Counted from the stretch's first letter, positions 55,297 to 64,000 are shown. The stretch is 64,000 nt of DNA from Rhodococcus qingshengii (GCF_021025955.1 NZ_JAJNCL010000012.1:1-64000); one strand, 5' to 3'. Program-made: numbers and translations. Notes: a model not told the origin generated them from the letters alone.

Positions 55297-55345
55297 CGGA
55301 ATTAACCCCCCGAATCAACCCCCGAATCAACCCTCGAATCAGTCC
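55297..55345 (+). repeat. 12-bp tandem repeats between the mycolyltransferase genes
   Basis: Units CCGAATCAACCC at 55310-55321 and 55322-55333, a third (TCGAATCAGTCC) at 55334-55345, and a degenerate one (CCGGAATTAACCC) at 55297. It lies between the promoter region of paralogue 1 and the terminator of paralogue 2. Confidence 0.8.
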
Positions 55346-55354
55346 AGACAAGCA

Positions 55355-55393
55355 CTCGACCCCGCTCCAGGAAGTGCAGGGAGCGGGGTCGAG
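55355..55393. terminator. Terminator hairpin, copy 2
   Basis: CTCGACCCCGCTCC (55355-55368) and GGAGCGGGGTCGAG (55380-55393), a 14-bp perfect stem. The arms are identical to the core of the hairpin at 54070-54110, showing that the downstream region was duplicated together with the gene. Confidence 0.8.
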
Positions 55394-55408
55394 CCGGAAC
55401 GATTTCGG

Positions 55409-56458
55409 TCAGATGCCCATCGAACGAGCGAGTATCGGCCAGGAGTTGTGGAGATCGTCTTCCCAGTAGCCCCACGAGTGGGTGCCGGTCGGCTTGAAGT
55501 CGAAGGTGGCCGGGATCTTGAGATCGTTGAGGCGGTAGGCGAGGTTGTGGGTGCAGTAGTTGACTGCTGCCTCGATGATGCCGCCGACGATCACCTGGTT
55601 GGCGAGTGTGCCGACCTGTCCGTTGATCGCCTCGTTGTTCAGGGTGTCGTGTGGGCCGGGGAGTCCGGAGCCGGTGGAGATGAAGAGCTCGGTGCCGCGG
55701 AGCTTCTCGGCGTTGACGACGGGGTCGTTGTCGATCCAGCCCTGGCCGTCGAGGGGGCCCCACATGTTGGTCACGTCAGCGTCGCCGCGCATGCCCACGA
55801 CCAGTTCGATGGAGGACTGGCCGACCGGTGTGCTGGTCTCAGCGCATCCGCTGTACGCGCCGACGCCCTTGTAGAGGCCCGGAGCTGCGATGGCGAGGTT
55901 GAGGACCGAGGTCGCGGTCATGGAGATCGCGGAGATCGACTGGACGCCGTTGGTGTTGAACTCGGCGTCGATGACGGGCGGGAGTTCCTGGGTCAGGAAC
56001 GTCTGCCACTTCTGACGGCCGAGGGACGGGTCGTCGTTCACCCAGTCGGTGTAGTAGCTGAATGCGCCTTCGAGCGGGGTCACGACGTTGACGTTCTTGT
56101 CAGCGAAGAACTCGTTGACGTCGGTCTGACGCTGCCAGGTCGCCCGGTCTTCGCCGCCGCCTGCACCGTTGAGCAGGTAGAGCGTCGGGCGGGGTTCGCT
56201 GCCGTCTGCTGGGACGATGACCTCGAGCGGAATATCGCGTTCCATGGAAGGGGAGTACACCTTGATGGTGGCGATGCGCCCGTTGTCCGTGCGGCTCGAG
56301 AGCTTGGAACCCGTTGTGTTTGCCTTGGCTACAGTTGCCGTGGTGGTCGACGGATCTCCACCTGCGGACGAGACGGCAGGGCTGATCAGCATCGGCAGCA
56401 CGGATACTGCGGCTACAGCGGCGACCAGACGGCCACGCTTGAAAGTGCGAGCACGCAT
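55409..56458 (-). CDS. Mycolyltransferase (antigen 85/corynemycolyltransferase family), paralogue 2
   Basis: A 349-residue paralogue of the gene at 54124-55140; over the mature region they are very similar, with identical catalytic segments (AISMTATSVLNLAIAAPGLY; PTGTHSWGYW). The N-terminus is slightly longer, with a Ser/Thr-rich linker after the signal peptide (STTTATVAKANTTGS). ATG at 56458 is preferred (it aligns with paralogue 1 and both have a GTGGAGG leader); the GTG at 56476 lies within that leader. Tandem order suggests a recent duplication. Confidence 0.93.
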   Translation of the reverse strand: MRARTFKRGRLVAAVAAVSVLPMLISPAVSSAGGDPSTTTATVAKANTTGSKLSSRTDNGRIATIKVYSPSMERDIPLEVIVPADGSEPRPTLYLLNGAGGGEDRATWQRQTDVNEFFADKNVNVVTPLEGAFSYYTDWVNDDPSLGRQKWQTFLTQELPPVIDAEFNTNGVQSISAISMTATSVLNLAIAAPGLYKGVGAYSGCAETSTPVGQSSIELVVGMRGDADVTNMWGPLDGQGWIDNDPVVNAEKLRGTELFISTGSGLPGPHDTLNNEAINGQVGTLANQVIVGGIIEAAVNYCTHNLAYRLNDLKIPATFDFKPTGTHSWGYWEDDLHNSWPILARSMGI

Positions 56459-56690
56459 ACGTTCAGAAACCTCCACCTAAAATTCCTTCGAATCCGCCCA
56501 GGAGTGAACGGTCCTTTGTTGCTGTTCCCGTGCGGGAATTCCTGCTGGTACATGCTCTGCCGATAGATACAGGGCGTGTGAGTCTTGTAAGTTCTACCGC
56601 ATCGGTGCGTTATCCGCCAGTGAACCAGAGATTTGCTGAACGTACGACCAGTTTCAGGTGAATTTCCCTGATCATCGACGGGATTAGTGA
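56459..56690. other. Divergent promoter region
   Basis: Intergenic region of 232 bp between the mycolyltransferase start (- strand) and the dipeptidase start (+ strand). No operator motif stands out; promoters for both are presumably here. Confidence 0.4.
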
Positions 56691-57677
56691 GTGAACCGGA
56701 CATATCCACTATGGGAACAACACTGTTGCCTACCTCTGCAGTCGAACGCGTCTGTCGAAGATCTTCTCCGATATCAGCGCCCAGCGGGGAGTTACGTTTC
56801 GGTGAACGTCGGTTACTCGCCGCAGACTCGCGCGGACTCGACGGCAATCGCCAAGAGTTTCGCGTGGCAGGCGCGGGTCGAGTTTCCGGAGATAACCCCT
56901 GTCTTCACTGTCGACGACGTCGTCGAGATTCAGGAGTCCGGCGGAATTGCCCTGGCCTTCGACCTGGAGGACTCGAATCCGCTGGAGGGAGACCTAGTCA
57001 ACGTCTCGTACTTCTACGACCTCGGAGTCCGCTCGATGTTGCCGACGTACAACTACATGAACGCTGCCGGCTGCGGCTGCTTGGACCTGGCGGACACGGG
57101 GTTGAGCGGATACGGTCGTGACCTGGTTGCCGAGATGAATCGCGTCGGAATGACGGTCGACGGCTCACATTGTTCGGTACAGACGGGGTTGGACATCTCA
57201 GCTATCACCCAGCGAGCAATGATCTACAGCCACTCGAACCTCCGAAGGTTGTGGGAGCATCCGCGCAACATCACCGACGATCAGGCCAGAGCGTGTGCGG
57301 AGACCGGCGGCGTCATCGGGATCAACGGCGTGGGCATATTCCTCGGCGTCAACGGACCGGATGACAACCAGGCTCGGCTGTCCGCGATGGCCGAGCACAT
57401 CGAAGAGGCTGTCGGACTCGTCGGCATCGATCACGTCGGGATCGGTTCCGACTTCTCCTTCGACGCCGACGACTTCCGAGAAGAGATCGAGCAGAACCCG
57501 TCGTCGTTCTCCGAGGCGTACACCGCGTGGGGGCCGTTGCAGTGGACTCCTCCGGAGGACGTGCTGACACTTGATCAGATATTGCGTGACCGGGGGTTCG
57601 ACGAGCCTTCGATCGAGGCCGTGTACGGCGGAAATTTTGCCCGAGTTGCCCGAGAAGTGTGGGCTACCGACGGGTAA
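56691..57677 (+). CDS. M19 family membrane dipeptidase
   Basis: A 328-residue zinc dipeptidase of the renal-dipeptidase family. Motifs seen are WEQHCCLPLQ (first metal site; Glu-Gln-His where Asp-x-His is usual), LAFDLEDSNPLEG, VDGSHCS, YSHSNLR and GIGSDFSFD. These enzymes hydrolyse dipeptides, often D-containing. No signal peptide was found. GTG at 56691 is the start that leads directly into the family's N-terminal core. Confidence 0.85.
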   Translation: MNRTYPLWEQHCCLPLQSNASVEDLLRYQRPAGSYVSVNVGYSPQTRADSTAIAKSFAWQARVEFPEITPVFTVDDVVEIQESGGIALAFDLEDSNPLEGDLVNVSYFYDLGVRSMLPTYNYMNAAGCGCLDLADTGLSGYGRDLVAEMNRVGMTVDGSHCSVQTGLDISAITQRAMIYSHSNLRRLWEHPRNITDDQARACAETGGVIGINGVGIFLGVNGPDDNQARLSAMAEHIEEAVGLVGIDHVGIGSDFSFDADDFREEIEQNPSSFSEAYTAWGPLQWTPPEDVLTLDQILRDRGFDEPSIEAVYGGNFARVAREVWATDG

Positions 57678-57726
57678 TGCGACCATCTGGGGACAGCGAA
57701 ACGATGCAGGACTACCCTGGTGAATC

Positions 57727-59130
57727 GTGACCTCACACTATGACGTCGTTGTCCTCGGAGCCGGCCCCGGTGGGTACGTCGCTGCTATCCGCGCGGCACA
57801 ACTGGGCCTGAGCACCGCCATCATCGAGCAGAAGTACTGGGGCGGTGTATGCCTGAATGTCGGCTGCATTCCGTCCAAGGCGCTTCTCCGTAACGCCGAA
57901 CTCGCGCACATCTTCACGAAAGAAGCGAAGACGTTCGGCATGTCCGGAGACGTGTCCTTCGATTTCGGCTCCGCTTTCGATCGCAGCCGCAAGGTCGCGG
58001 ACGGGCGAGTCAAGGGCATTCACTTCTTGATGAAGAAGAACAAGATCCCGGAGTACGACGGCAAGGGCACGTTCGTCGACGCCAACACCATCAGCGTGGA
58101 GCTGAGCAAGGGTGGCACCGAGACGATCACGTTCGACAACGCGATCATCGCGACGGGTTCGTACACCAAGCTGCTGCCGGGCACCTCGCTGAGCGAGAAC
58201 GTCGTGACCTACGAAGAGCAGATCCTCACCCGTGACCTTCCGGGTTCGATCCTCATCGTCGGTGCCGGCGCGATCGGCATGGAGTTCGGTTACGTCCTCA
58301 AGAACTACGGCGTCGACGTCACCATCGTCGAGTTCCTCGATCGGGCACTGCCCAACGAGGACGCCGACGTCTCGAAGGAAATCGCCAAGCAGTACAAGAA
58401 GCTCGGCGTCACCATCAAGACCGGTGCCGCTGTGCAGTCCATCAGCGACGACGGCAGCAAGGTCACCGTCTCGATCAAGGACAACAAGTCCGGTGAGATC
58501 GAGACAGTGGTCGTCGACAAGGTTCTCCAGTCCGTCGGCTTCGCACCGCGCGTGGAGGGCTTCGGCCTCGAGAATACCGGTGTCGCGTTGACCGATCGCG
58601 GGGCCATCGCGATCGACGATTACATGCGCACCAACGTCCCGCACATCTTCGCCATCGGTGACGTCACCGCCAAGCTGCAGCTCGCGCACGTCGCGGAAGC
58701 TCAGGCTGTCGTCGCTGCCGAGACCATCGGCGGCGCGGAGACGCAGACACTCGGTGACTACCGGATGATGCCGCGTGCGACGTTCTGCCAGCCGCAGGTC
58801 GCCTCGTTCGGTTTGACCGAGGAGCAGGCCAAGGCCGAGGGCTACGACGTCAAGGTCGCGAACTTCCCGTTCGCTGCCAACGGCAAGGCACACGGTCTCG
58901 GTGACCCGACCGGTTTCGTCAAGCTGATCGCCGACAAGAAGTACGGCGAACTGCTCGGTGGGCACCTCATCGGGCCGGACGTTTCGGAACTGCTGCCCGA
59001 GCTGACCTTGGCCCAGAAGTGGGACCTCACGGTCAACGAGTTGGCACGCAACGTCCACACCCACCCCACACTCAGTGAGGCACTGCAGGAAGCGATCCAC
59101 GGCCTCGCCGGCCACATGATCAACTTCTGA
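57727..59130 (+). CDS. lpdA: Dihydrolipoyl dehydrogenase
   Basis: A 467-residue flavoprotein (E3) that reoxidises lipoamide in pyruvate and 2-oxoglutarate dehydrogenase complexes. [17 protein letters not shown] binds [11 protein letters not shown] carries the redox disulfide, [10 protein letters not shown] binds NAD, and the C-terminal [13 protein letters not shown] carries the catalytic His-Glu pair. GTG at 57727. A strong terminator follows, so it is probably monocistronic. The long open frame on the reverse strand is a codon-bias shadow. Confidence 0.96.
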   Translation: MTSHYDVVVLGAGPGGYVAAIRAAQLGLSTAIIEQKYWGGVCLNVGCIPSKALLRNAELAHIFTKEAKTFGMSGDVSFDFGSAFDRSRKVADGRVKGIHFLMKKNKIPEYDGKGTFVDANTISVELSKGGTETITFDNAIIATGSYTKLLPGTSLSENVVTYEEQILTRDLPGSILIVGAGAIGMEFGYVLKNYGVDVTIVEFLDRALPNEDADVSKEIAKQYKKLGVTIKTGAAVQSISDDGSKVTVSIKDNKSGEIETVVVDKVLQSVGFAPRVEGFGLENTGVALTDRGAIAIDDYMRTNVPHIFAIGDVTAKLQLAHVAEAQAVVAAETIGGAETQTLGDYRMMPRATFCQPQVASFGLTEEQAKAEGYDVKVANFPFAANGKAHGLGDPTGFVKLIADKKYGELLGGHLIGPDVSELLPELTLAQKWDLTVNELARNVHTHPTLSEALQEAIHGLAGHMINF

Positions 59131-59145
59131 CGGCAGGACCTTCGG

Positions 59146-59198
59146 CCCCGTGTGCCTTTTTGGTAGTTCGCTCTACCGAAAAGGCACACGGGGTTTTT
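59146..59198 (+). terminator. Rho-independent terminator after lpdA
   Basis: CCCCGTGTGCCTTTT (59146-59160) pairs with AAAAGGCACACGGGG (59179-59193); inside, GGTAG pairs with CTACC round a 6-nt loop, so the stem is about 21 bp. TTTTT follows. Confidence 0.95.
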
Positions 59199-59313
59199 CG
59201 TCTTTTGTGTCGAGTTGTGTTGCGAACGGGCCATCTGAGGCCTTCGCGGCGGGGTGTAGGCGCGCAACGCATTAGCGTCCCGAGTCGACCATCCGGCTTT
59301 CGAAGGACCACTC

Positions 59314-60306
59314 ATGAAAACTCGTTCCGTACTGCTCGCGGCTTGCGTCGCGCTGACGCTCTCTGCCTGTGGAGCCTCAGGCGATTCCGGATCGGACACC
59401 GAAGCTTCGGGCGTCGCCGAGGCGGGGGCGTTCCCCGTGACCGTCGACCACGCTTACGGCTCGACGACGATCGACGCGGAGCCTATGCGCATCGTGACCA
59501 TCGGATGGAGTGGCCAGGATTCGGTGATTGCACTGAACAAGGTTCCGGTCGCCATGGAGAGCTTCTCCGGCGACGGCATCGAGAACAACATTCTGCCTTG
59601 GGACGCTTCGCGTCTGAACGGTGCCAAGCCCGTTCTCATGACGACCAATCCCGATATCCCGTTCGAGCAGATCCTCGGGCTCGATCCCGACGTGATCCTC
59701 GCCGTCTACTCCGGCATCGACGAGGGCGAGTACAAGCGCCTCAGTGACATCGCGCCGACCGTCGCGTTCCCCGACCAGCCGTGGGATACCGCGTGGGACA
59801 AGCAGATGAGCATGATCGGGGCAGCGCTCGGACAGCCGGCGCAGGCGCAGACGCTGATCGACGAGACCTGGGCGTACTTCGAGAAGCAGGCCGCTGATCA
59901 CCCGCAGGTCCAGGGCAAAACCGCAACTTATGCAATGCGCACCGACGAGGGCCTGATCGTCTTCTGCGGCACCGACCCGCGGATCCGTCTTCTCGGCCAG
60001 CTCGGGGTGAAGACCTCGCCCGGTGTCGACGCAGTGTGCACTTCGGGCGACAGTTCGGTGTCCGTGGGCATGGAATCCATCGACACACTCGACGCCGACG
60101 TCTTCATTCTCGTCGACGCCGATGGCACCAACCTGGACAAGCTCATGTCCTTCGGTCCGTTCGCGAACATGACCTCGGTGTCGAACGGCCGTCTGGTTCG
60201 TCTGGTCGGAATGGACTACGCGATGGCTACTTCCGCTCCGACGGCGCTGAGCGTTCCCTACGCATTCGACGAGTTCATCGCTCAGCTCTCGGACAAGTTG
60301 AGCTGA
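59314..60306 (+). CDS. Iron-siderophore ABC transporter substrate-binding lipoprotein
   Basis: A 330-residue periplasmic-type binding protein (FecB/FhuD class). The lipobox ends LSAC with Cys19. The family pattern AYGSTTIDAEPMRIVTIGWSG, followed by IEQIL-like and LDPDVILAVYSG, is typical of siderophore receptors. No permease or ATPase gene is adjacent, so it uses a transporter encoded elsewhere. No IdeR box was seen upstream. ATG at 59314. Its last 25 bp overlap the convergent HxlR gene. Confidence 0.88.
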   Translation: MKTRSVLLAACVALTLSACGASGDSGSDTEASGVAEAGAFPVTVDHAYGSTTIDAEPMRIVTIGWSGQDSVIALNKVPVAMESFSGDGIENNILPWDASRLNGAKPVLMTTNPDIPFEQILGLDPDVILAVYSGIDEGEYKRLSDIAPTVAFPDQPWDTAWDKQMSMIGAALGQPAQAQTLIDETWAYFEKQAADHPQVQGKTATYAMRTDEGLIVFCGTDPRIRLLGQLGVKTSPGVDAVCTSGDSSVSVGMESIDTLDADVFILVDADGTNLDKLMSFGPFANMTSVSNGRLVRLVGMDYAMATSAPTALSVPYAFDEFIAQLSDKLS

Positions 60307-60731
60307 TTCCGAGCGTCGTACGACGCTTGTGACGCAACAATTTTCGGCACCTGCGATTCGAGTAGTTCGATCAGGGCCGTGATCTTTGCGGCGACGTCGG
60401 CGCCGAGTTCGGTCAGGCTGTATTCCACTTTGGGCGGGATGGTTTCGAGTACCTCACGGTGCACGAGGCCATCCCGCTCGAGTGTTTGCAGGGTCTGGGA
60501 GAGCATGCGCTCGCTGACTCCGTCGACGCGCCGACGTAGGGCGCTGAACCGGTACGGGCCTTCATTCAGCGCTGCCAGTGCGAGCGCACCCCAGCGCCCG
60601 GTTGCATTCTGCAGGGCCGCCCGAGAGTTGCATCCGCGAGCGAAGACGTCAGCCTCGAGCGTGGGGTCCACGACGTCGGCATTCGGATCAGGAGTCAGGG
60701 CAGCACGTGAAGGTGAGTCGGTGCTGGTCAT
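60282..60731 (-). CDS. HxlR/QorR-type redox-sensing regulator
   Basis: A 149-residue DUF24/HxlR winged-helix regulator. GRWGALALAALNEGPYRFSALRRR is the conserved DNA-binding start, and RGCNSR carries a single N-terminal Cys (Cys34) of the kind that senses oxidants or quinones in QorR and HypR-type regulators. It is divergent from the NmrA-family oxidoreductase, as qorR is from qor2 in C. glutamicum. The intergenic region contains an inverted-repeat operator. Confidence 0.87.
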   Translation of the reverse strand: MTSTDSPSRAALTPDPNADVVDPTLEADVFARGCNSRAALQNATGRWGALALAALNEGPYRFSALRRRVDGVSERMLSQTLQTLERDGLVHREVLETIPPKVEYSLTELGADVAAKITALIELLESQVPKIVASQASYDARNQLNLSES

Positions 60732-60778
60732 GTACCCAGGTTACTACTGCACGATCCCATAGCGCTAACTCTACGTGT

Positions 60779-60801
60779 TGCACTTACGGAAAATAAGTGC
60801 A
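60779..60801 (+). promoter_or_regulatory. Probable HxlR/QorR operator
   Basis: TGCACTTA (60779-60786), N7, TAAGTGCA (60794-60801): a perfect 8-bp inverted repeat, 48 bp upstream of the oxidoreductase start and between the two divergent genes. Confidence 0.75.
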
Positions 60802-60849
60802 TGATGGTTTCAGAACGCATTTACGCTTCAACCTGGATCGGGAGTTCGC

Positions 60850-61701
60850 ATGAGCATTGCAGTCACCGGCGCAACCGGAAACCTCGGACAACTTGTTGTC
60901 GAGTCGCTGATCGAGCGGGGTACCGCCGCGTCCGACATCGTCGCAGTGGTCCGCAATCCGCAGAAGGCGGAAAGCCTCGCCGCCCGCGGAGTAGTTGTAC
61001 GCCAGGCGGACTACGCCGATGCCTCGGCGTTGGAAACCGCATTGGCGGGCGTCGACAAGCTGGTGCTGATCTCGGGAAGTGAAGTGGGGTCACGGCTCGC
61101 GCAACACACCAACATCATCGACGCAGCGAAGGCTGCCGGTGTCGGATTCATCGCGTACACGAGCATCTTGAATGCTCGAGACACTCCGATGAAGCTTGCT
61201 GCCGAGCACAAGGCGACCGAGGACGTGCTCACCCGAAGCGGTATTCCGTTCGCACTGTTGCGCAACGGTTGGTACTGGGAGAACTTCACCAACGACCTGG
61301 CCGGTGTGATCGAACGCGGCGCACTCGTCGGCGCAGGAGCGGAAGGCAAGATCGCGGCTGCGGCGCGTGCGGATTACGCCGACGCCGCAGCAGTAGTCGC
61401 GACCACCGATGGTCACGAAGGTGCAGTGTACGAGTTGGGCGGTGACGAGAGGCTCACCTACGCCGAATTGGCCGAGAAGATCAGCGAATTCGCGGGCAAG
61501 CCGATCGCATATCAGTTCGTGGACGAGCGGGCATACGAAGGCATTCTCGAAAGTGTCGGACTGCCTGCACCGGTTGCGCAGATCCTCGCCGATTCCGATG
61601 CTGCAATTGCCAAGGGGGCGTTGGATACCGAGTCGCGTGACCTGCAGAAGTTAATCGGACGCAGCAGCACTCCGGTGGCTGAGGTGTTGAAGAAGGCCTG
61701 A
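60850..61701 (+). CDS. NmrA-family NAD(P)H quinone oxidoreductase (Qor2-like)
   Basis: A 283-residue atypical short-chain dehydrogenase. The N-terminal VTGATGNLGQLV is the Rossmann NAD(P)-binding loop, ISGSEVGSR follows the fourth strand, and LRNGWYWEN is characteristic of the QOR2/YtfG group, which reduces quinones. ATG at 60850, divergent from the QorR-like regulator, which probably represses it until oxidised. Confidence 0.87.
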   Translation: MSIAVTGATGNLGQLVVESLIERGTAASDIVAVVRNPQKAESLAARGVVVRQADYADASALETALAGVDKLVLISGSEVGSRLAQHTNIIDAAKAAGVGFIAYTSILNARDTPMKLAAEHKATEDVLTRSGIPFALLRNGWYWENFTNDLAGVIERGALVGAGAEGKIAAAARADYADAAAVVATTDGHEGAVYELGGDERLTYAELAEKISEFAGKPIAYQFVDERAYEGILESVGLPAPVAQILADSDAAIAKGALDTESRDLQKLIGRSSTPVAEVLKKA

Positions 61702-61707
61702 CCTGCT

Positions 61708-61747
61708 GTGCGCCTTTATCAACCGCGGGCGGTCAATAAAGGCGCAC
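61708..61747. terminator. Bidirectional terminator
   Basis: GTGCGCCTTTAT (61708-61719) and ATAAAGGCGCAC (61736-61747), a perfect 12-bp stem with a further internal CCG/CGG pairing in the loop. It lies between the convergent oxidoreductase and exporter genes. Confidence 0.85.
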
Positions 61748-61753
61748 CGGGGT

Positions 61754-63355
61754 TTACCCCATGTGGACTGCGCCCTCGGCGGGTAGATCACCCTTCTTGG
61801 CTCGGACCAGTACCAGCACTACCGGTGCGATGATCGCCAACAGGATTGCTGCCCAACCGAATGCGGCTGAGTATCCGGAAACCTCGGCGCCGAAGAAGTA
61901 GTCCGTCATCGAGGCGACGAAGTCCTGCACCGGCTGGGGGAGTAGTGTCAATTGGTCGCCGGTCGGGATGGTCGCGTTCGACATGTCGACAGGAATGCCT
62001 TCCGGCGGGATCGGCGCCGCGTTGTCGGCGGTGAAGGCCGACTTTGCCGAAGCGTAGATCGTGGTGAACAGTGCGGTGCCGAGTGCGCCGCCGATCTGCA
62101 GTGTGGCGTTCACGAGGGCACTGGCAGCGCCGGCGTCGTGGTCGGGGACGCCGATCAGTGCGAGGTTCTGCATCGGCACCATCAGTAGACCCAGTCCGAA
62201 GCCGAAGATCGCGAGGCCGGGGAACACGTGCGTCCAGTAGGAGCTGTGTACCTCGATCTGTGTGAGCATGAGCAGCCCTACCGCAGCCACCAGCGGGCCG
62301 GCGACCATGAGCGGCTTGGGGCCGATCTTGGTGGACAGCTGTGCTGCGATGGTCGACGCCAGGACGATGAAGAATGCCATCGGCAGCGATCCGACGCCGG
62401 CCATGACCGGGCTGAATCCGAGCACGATCTGCAGGTAGAACGTCAGGTACAACGTGCCGCCGAGCAGGGCGGCGCCCACCAACATTGATCCGATGAGAGC
62501 AGCGCCGCGATCGCGATGCCACGGAACGCTCAGCGGTAGAAGCGGATTCTTGCTGCGGCTCTCGACCACCACGAAGATCGCGAGGAAGACCAGGCCCAGA
62601 GCGATGAACAGCAAAGTGTCAGCCTGGCCCCAGCCGTGCTCGGCGCGAGTGAATCCGTAGACCAGTGAGCCGAGGCCGAGCGCGATGAGAATCGCACCGG
62701 GAAGGTCGTAGCTCGTGTCGCCGTGCGCCTTGGTTTCCTTGACGATCGGGACGGCTGCAGCGATGGCGATCAGAGCGATCGGGATGTTGACGAGCAGGCA
62801 CCAGCGCCAATCGACGTACTGCGTCAGCACTCCACCGAGGAGCAGGCCGATAGCAGCGCCACCGCCGGAGATTGCGCCGTAGACGGCAAAAGCCTTGGCG
62901 CGCTCCTTCTCTCCGATGAAGGTGGTGGTGAGCATCGACAGCGCGGCGGGCGCGAGCAGGGCGGCGAAAACGCCCTGGCCGGCGCGGGCGATGAACAGTT
63001 CGATACCGCTCTGCGCGATGCCGCCGATGCCGGAGGCAACCGCGAAGCCCGCCATGCCGACGATGAAGGAGCGCTTGCGGCCCCAGTAGTCGGCGATACG
63101 TCCGCCGAGGAGCAGCAGCGCACCGAACGCCAAAGCGTACGACGTGACCACCCACGCGCGGTCCAGGTCGCTGATGCCCAGTTCCTCCTGGGCCGCCGGT
63201 AGGGCGATCGAGACGATGGTGCCGTCGAGCACCACCATGAGTTGAGCGAACGCGACGATGCAGAGCACCAGCCAGCGACGTTGATGATTCGGATTCTCGG
63301 AGACAGCCGGGATCGGTGGCAGAGTGCCGCCGTCGACGTGGGACGTGGTGGTCAT
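61754..63355 (-). CDS. DHA2-type MFS drug/metabolite exporter
   Basis: A 533-residue, 14-helix proton-driven exporter of the EmrB/QacA group. LDGTIVSIALPAAQEELG is the motif C/D1 area, LLLGGRIADYWGRKR is motif A, and the helix pair around GAISGGGAAIGLLLGG is motif C. Such pumps expel hydrophobic or cationic compounds. ATG at 63355 is preferred over an upstream in-frame ATG at 63391, which would overlap the operator. It is divergent from a TetR gene and shares its operator region. Confidence 0.9.
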   Translation of the reverse strand: MTTTSHVDGGTLPPIPAVSENPNHQRRWLVLCIVAFAQLMVVLDGTIVSIALPAAQEELGISDLDRAWVVTSYALAFGALLLLGGRIADYWGRKRSFIVGMAGFAVASGIGGIAQSGIELFIARAGQGVFAALLAPAALSMLTTTFIGEKERAKAFAVYGAISGGGAAIGLLLGGVLTQYVDWRWCLLVNIPIALIAIAAAVPIVKETKAHGDTSYDLPGAILIALGLGSLVYGFTRAEHGWGQADTLLFIALGLVFLAIFVVVESRSKNPLLPLSVPWHRDRGAALIGSMLVGAALLGGTLYLTFYLQIVLGFSPVMAGVGSLPMAFFIVLASTIAAQLSTKIGPKPLMVAGPLVAAVGLLMLTQIEVHSSYWTHVFPGLAIFGFGLGLLMVPMQNLALIGVPDHDAGAASALVNATLQIGGALGTALFTTIYASAKSAFTADNAAPIPPEGIPVDMSNATIPTGDQLTLLPQPVQDFVASMTDYFFGAEVSGYSAAFGWAAILLAIIAPVVLVLVRAKKGDLPAEGAVHMG

Positions 63356-63390
63356 TGGAAAAAGGTATTCCAGCCTTCTCGGGTGAGTCA

Positions 63391-63406
63391 AACGAAATAG
63401 TTCGTT
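63391..63406 (+). promoter_or_regulatory. Probable TetR operator
   Basis: AACGAA-ATAG-TTCGTT, a perfect 6-bp inverted repeat with a 4-nt spacer, centred between the divergent exporter and regulator genes (35 and 17 bp away). It is a typical arrangement for autoregulated exporter control. Confidence 0.75.
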
Positions 63407-63423
63407 CGGTTACCATCATCACT

Positions 63424-63999
63424 ATGGCTCCCACCGACGTGACCGCGACGAAACAGCGAATCCTCGACGCTGCGCAAGAAGAATTCGGCACCTACGGGCT
63501 TGCCGGTGCGCGCATCGATCGGATTGCGAAGAACGGAAACGCCAGTAAGGAGCGCCTCTACGCATATTTCGGCGACAAGGTCGCGTTGTTCCACGCGGTG
63601 CTCGACGTCGACTTCGAGCAGGCGATGGAATCCGTCGAGTTCACCGGTGAGGACATGCCCGCGCATGCCGTCGAACTGTTCGACGCGATGCTCGGCAAAC
63701 CACAGATTCAACGGATGATGATCTGGGGTCAGTTGCAGGGTGAGGCACCACGGATGAAGAAGCTGGCCGAGGAACATTCCAGTTGGGTTCCGCGAATGGC
63801 CACGATCCGCAAGGCTCAAGAAGACGGCCTCATCTCCAAGCACTGGGATCCCCAGGACCTGATCACGATGCTGTTCGGCCTCGTGTTCGGCTGGGTGGTG
63901 GCCCCCGGTGTGGTTGATAACCAGAACGTCGACGCCGAAGAGATTGCACGCCGCCGTGAAGTGGTGCGCGAGGCCGTCACTCGAATCTGCAAGCCGTGA
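63424..63999 (+). CDS. TetR family transcriptional regulator
   Basis: A 191-residue repressor. The HTH is KQRILDAAQEEFGTYGLAGA followed by RIDRIAKNGNASKERLYAYF. The ligand domain includes MIWGQLQGEAPRM and the late helix LFGLVFGWVVAPG. ATG at 63424. The stop is complete at 63997-63999, one base before the end of the window. It probably represses the adjacent MFS exporter until an inducer binds. Confidence 0.9.
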   Translation: MAPTDVTATKQRILDAAQEEFGTYGLAGARIDRIAKNGNASKERLYAYFGDKVALFHAVLDVDFEQAMESVEFTGEDMPAHAVELFDAMLGKPQIQRMMIWGQLQGEAPRMKKLAEEHSSWVPRMATIRKAQEDGLISKHWDPQDLITMLFGLVFGWVVAPGVVDNQNVDAEEIARRREVVREAVTRICKP

Positions 64000-64000
64000 C

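Noticed and set aside
57733-59115. A 460-codon open frame opposite lpdA
   Set aside because: Same reason: it mirrors lpdA codons and has no ribosome binding site or recognisable domain.
59199-59313. IdeR iron box upstream of the siderophore-binding protein
   Set aside because: No 19-bp TTAGGTTAGGCTAACCTAA-like palindrome was found.

Overview
The window is a high-GC actinobacterial chromosome segment, most likely Rhodococcus (R. erythropolis/qingshengii group by general feel; the species is inference). Mycolyltransferases show a mycolic-acid cell envelope. Gene content and order from about 3.3 to 43.3 kb follow the Mycobacterium tuberculosis Rv0422c-Rv0440 block (thiD, xth, GNAT, def, DUF3263, virR, sodC, YbdK-type ligase, AAA ATPase, pssA, psd, groEL2). 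Insertions in that block include an Mrp antiporter operon, a CYP125-type P450 region, a 13E12 HNH gene and an amino-acid oxidation cassette.

Layout. 0-3.3 kb: partial ABC permease, secreted M28 peptidase, class III nucleotide cyclase. 3.3-10.5 kb: the conserved housekeeping and envelope block. 10.6-18.2 kb: a PAP2 membrane enzyme, then the convergent Mrp operon (A/B fusion, C, D, E, F, G), in which every junction is a 4-bp overlap. 18.4-26.9 kb: Nudix hydrolase; a TetR gene heading an operon of three related membrane proteins; and, divergent from it, a CYP125-like P450 with PEP-mutase-like and DUF2804 genes. 27-33.8 kb: 13E12 HNH protein under a LexA-like box, amidohydrolase, and AAA ATPase-pssA-psd. 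33.9-40.8 kb: a MerR regulator that appears fused to a beta-clamp-like domain, a small helical protein, an SRPBCC protein, an amino-acid permease facing a D-amino-acid dehydrogenase and PucR regulator, and a HAD phosphatase.

40.9-51.1 kb is the most unusual part. groEL2 sits behind two CIRCE operators and a triple GGTGACC/GGTCRCC repeat. It is followed by a strong terminator, a markedly AT-rich patch, a structured leader, an unknown secreted protein, and a run of five very small same-strand ORFs (31-64 codons, most with good ribosome binding sites). Then come two WS/DGAT-type acyltransferases, a sixth small ORF, PspC and ppk2. In Corynebacterium glutamicum the groEL2-ppk2 interval encodes the tiny mycoloylated channel peptides PorH and PorA. 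I propose that this array is the rhodococcal counterpart, perhaps expanded and linked to its own acyltransferases. Two tandem mycolyltransferase paralogues lie only 3 kb past ppk2.

51-64 kb: alpha/beta hydrolase, prolyl oligopeptidase, the two mycolyltransferases, an M19 dipeptidase, lipoamide dehydrogenase, a siderophore-binding lipoprotein, a QorR/Qor2-like redox pair sharing an inverted-repeat operator, and a DHA2 exporter divergent from its TetR regulator. No rRNA, tRNA, CRISPR array or complete insertion sequence was recognised.
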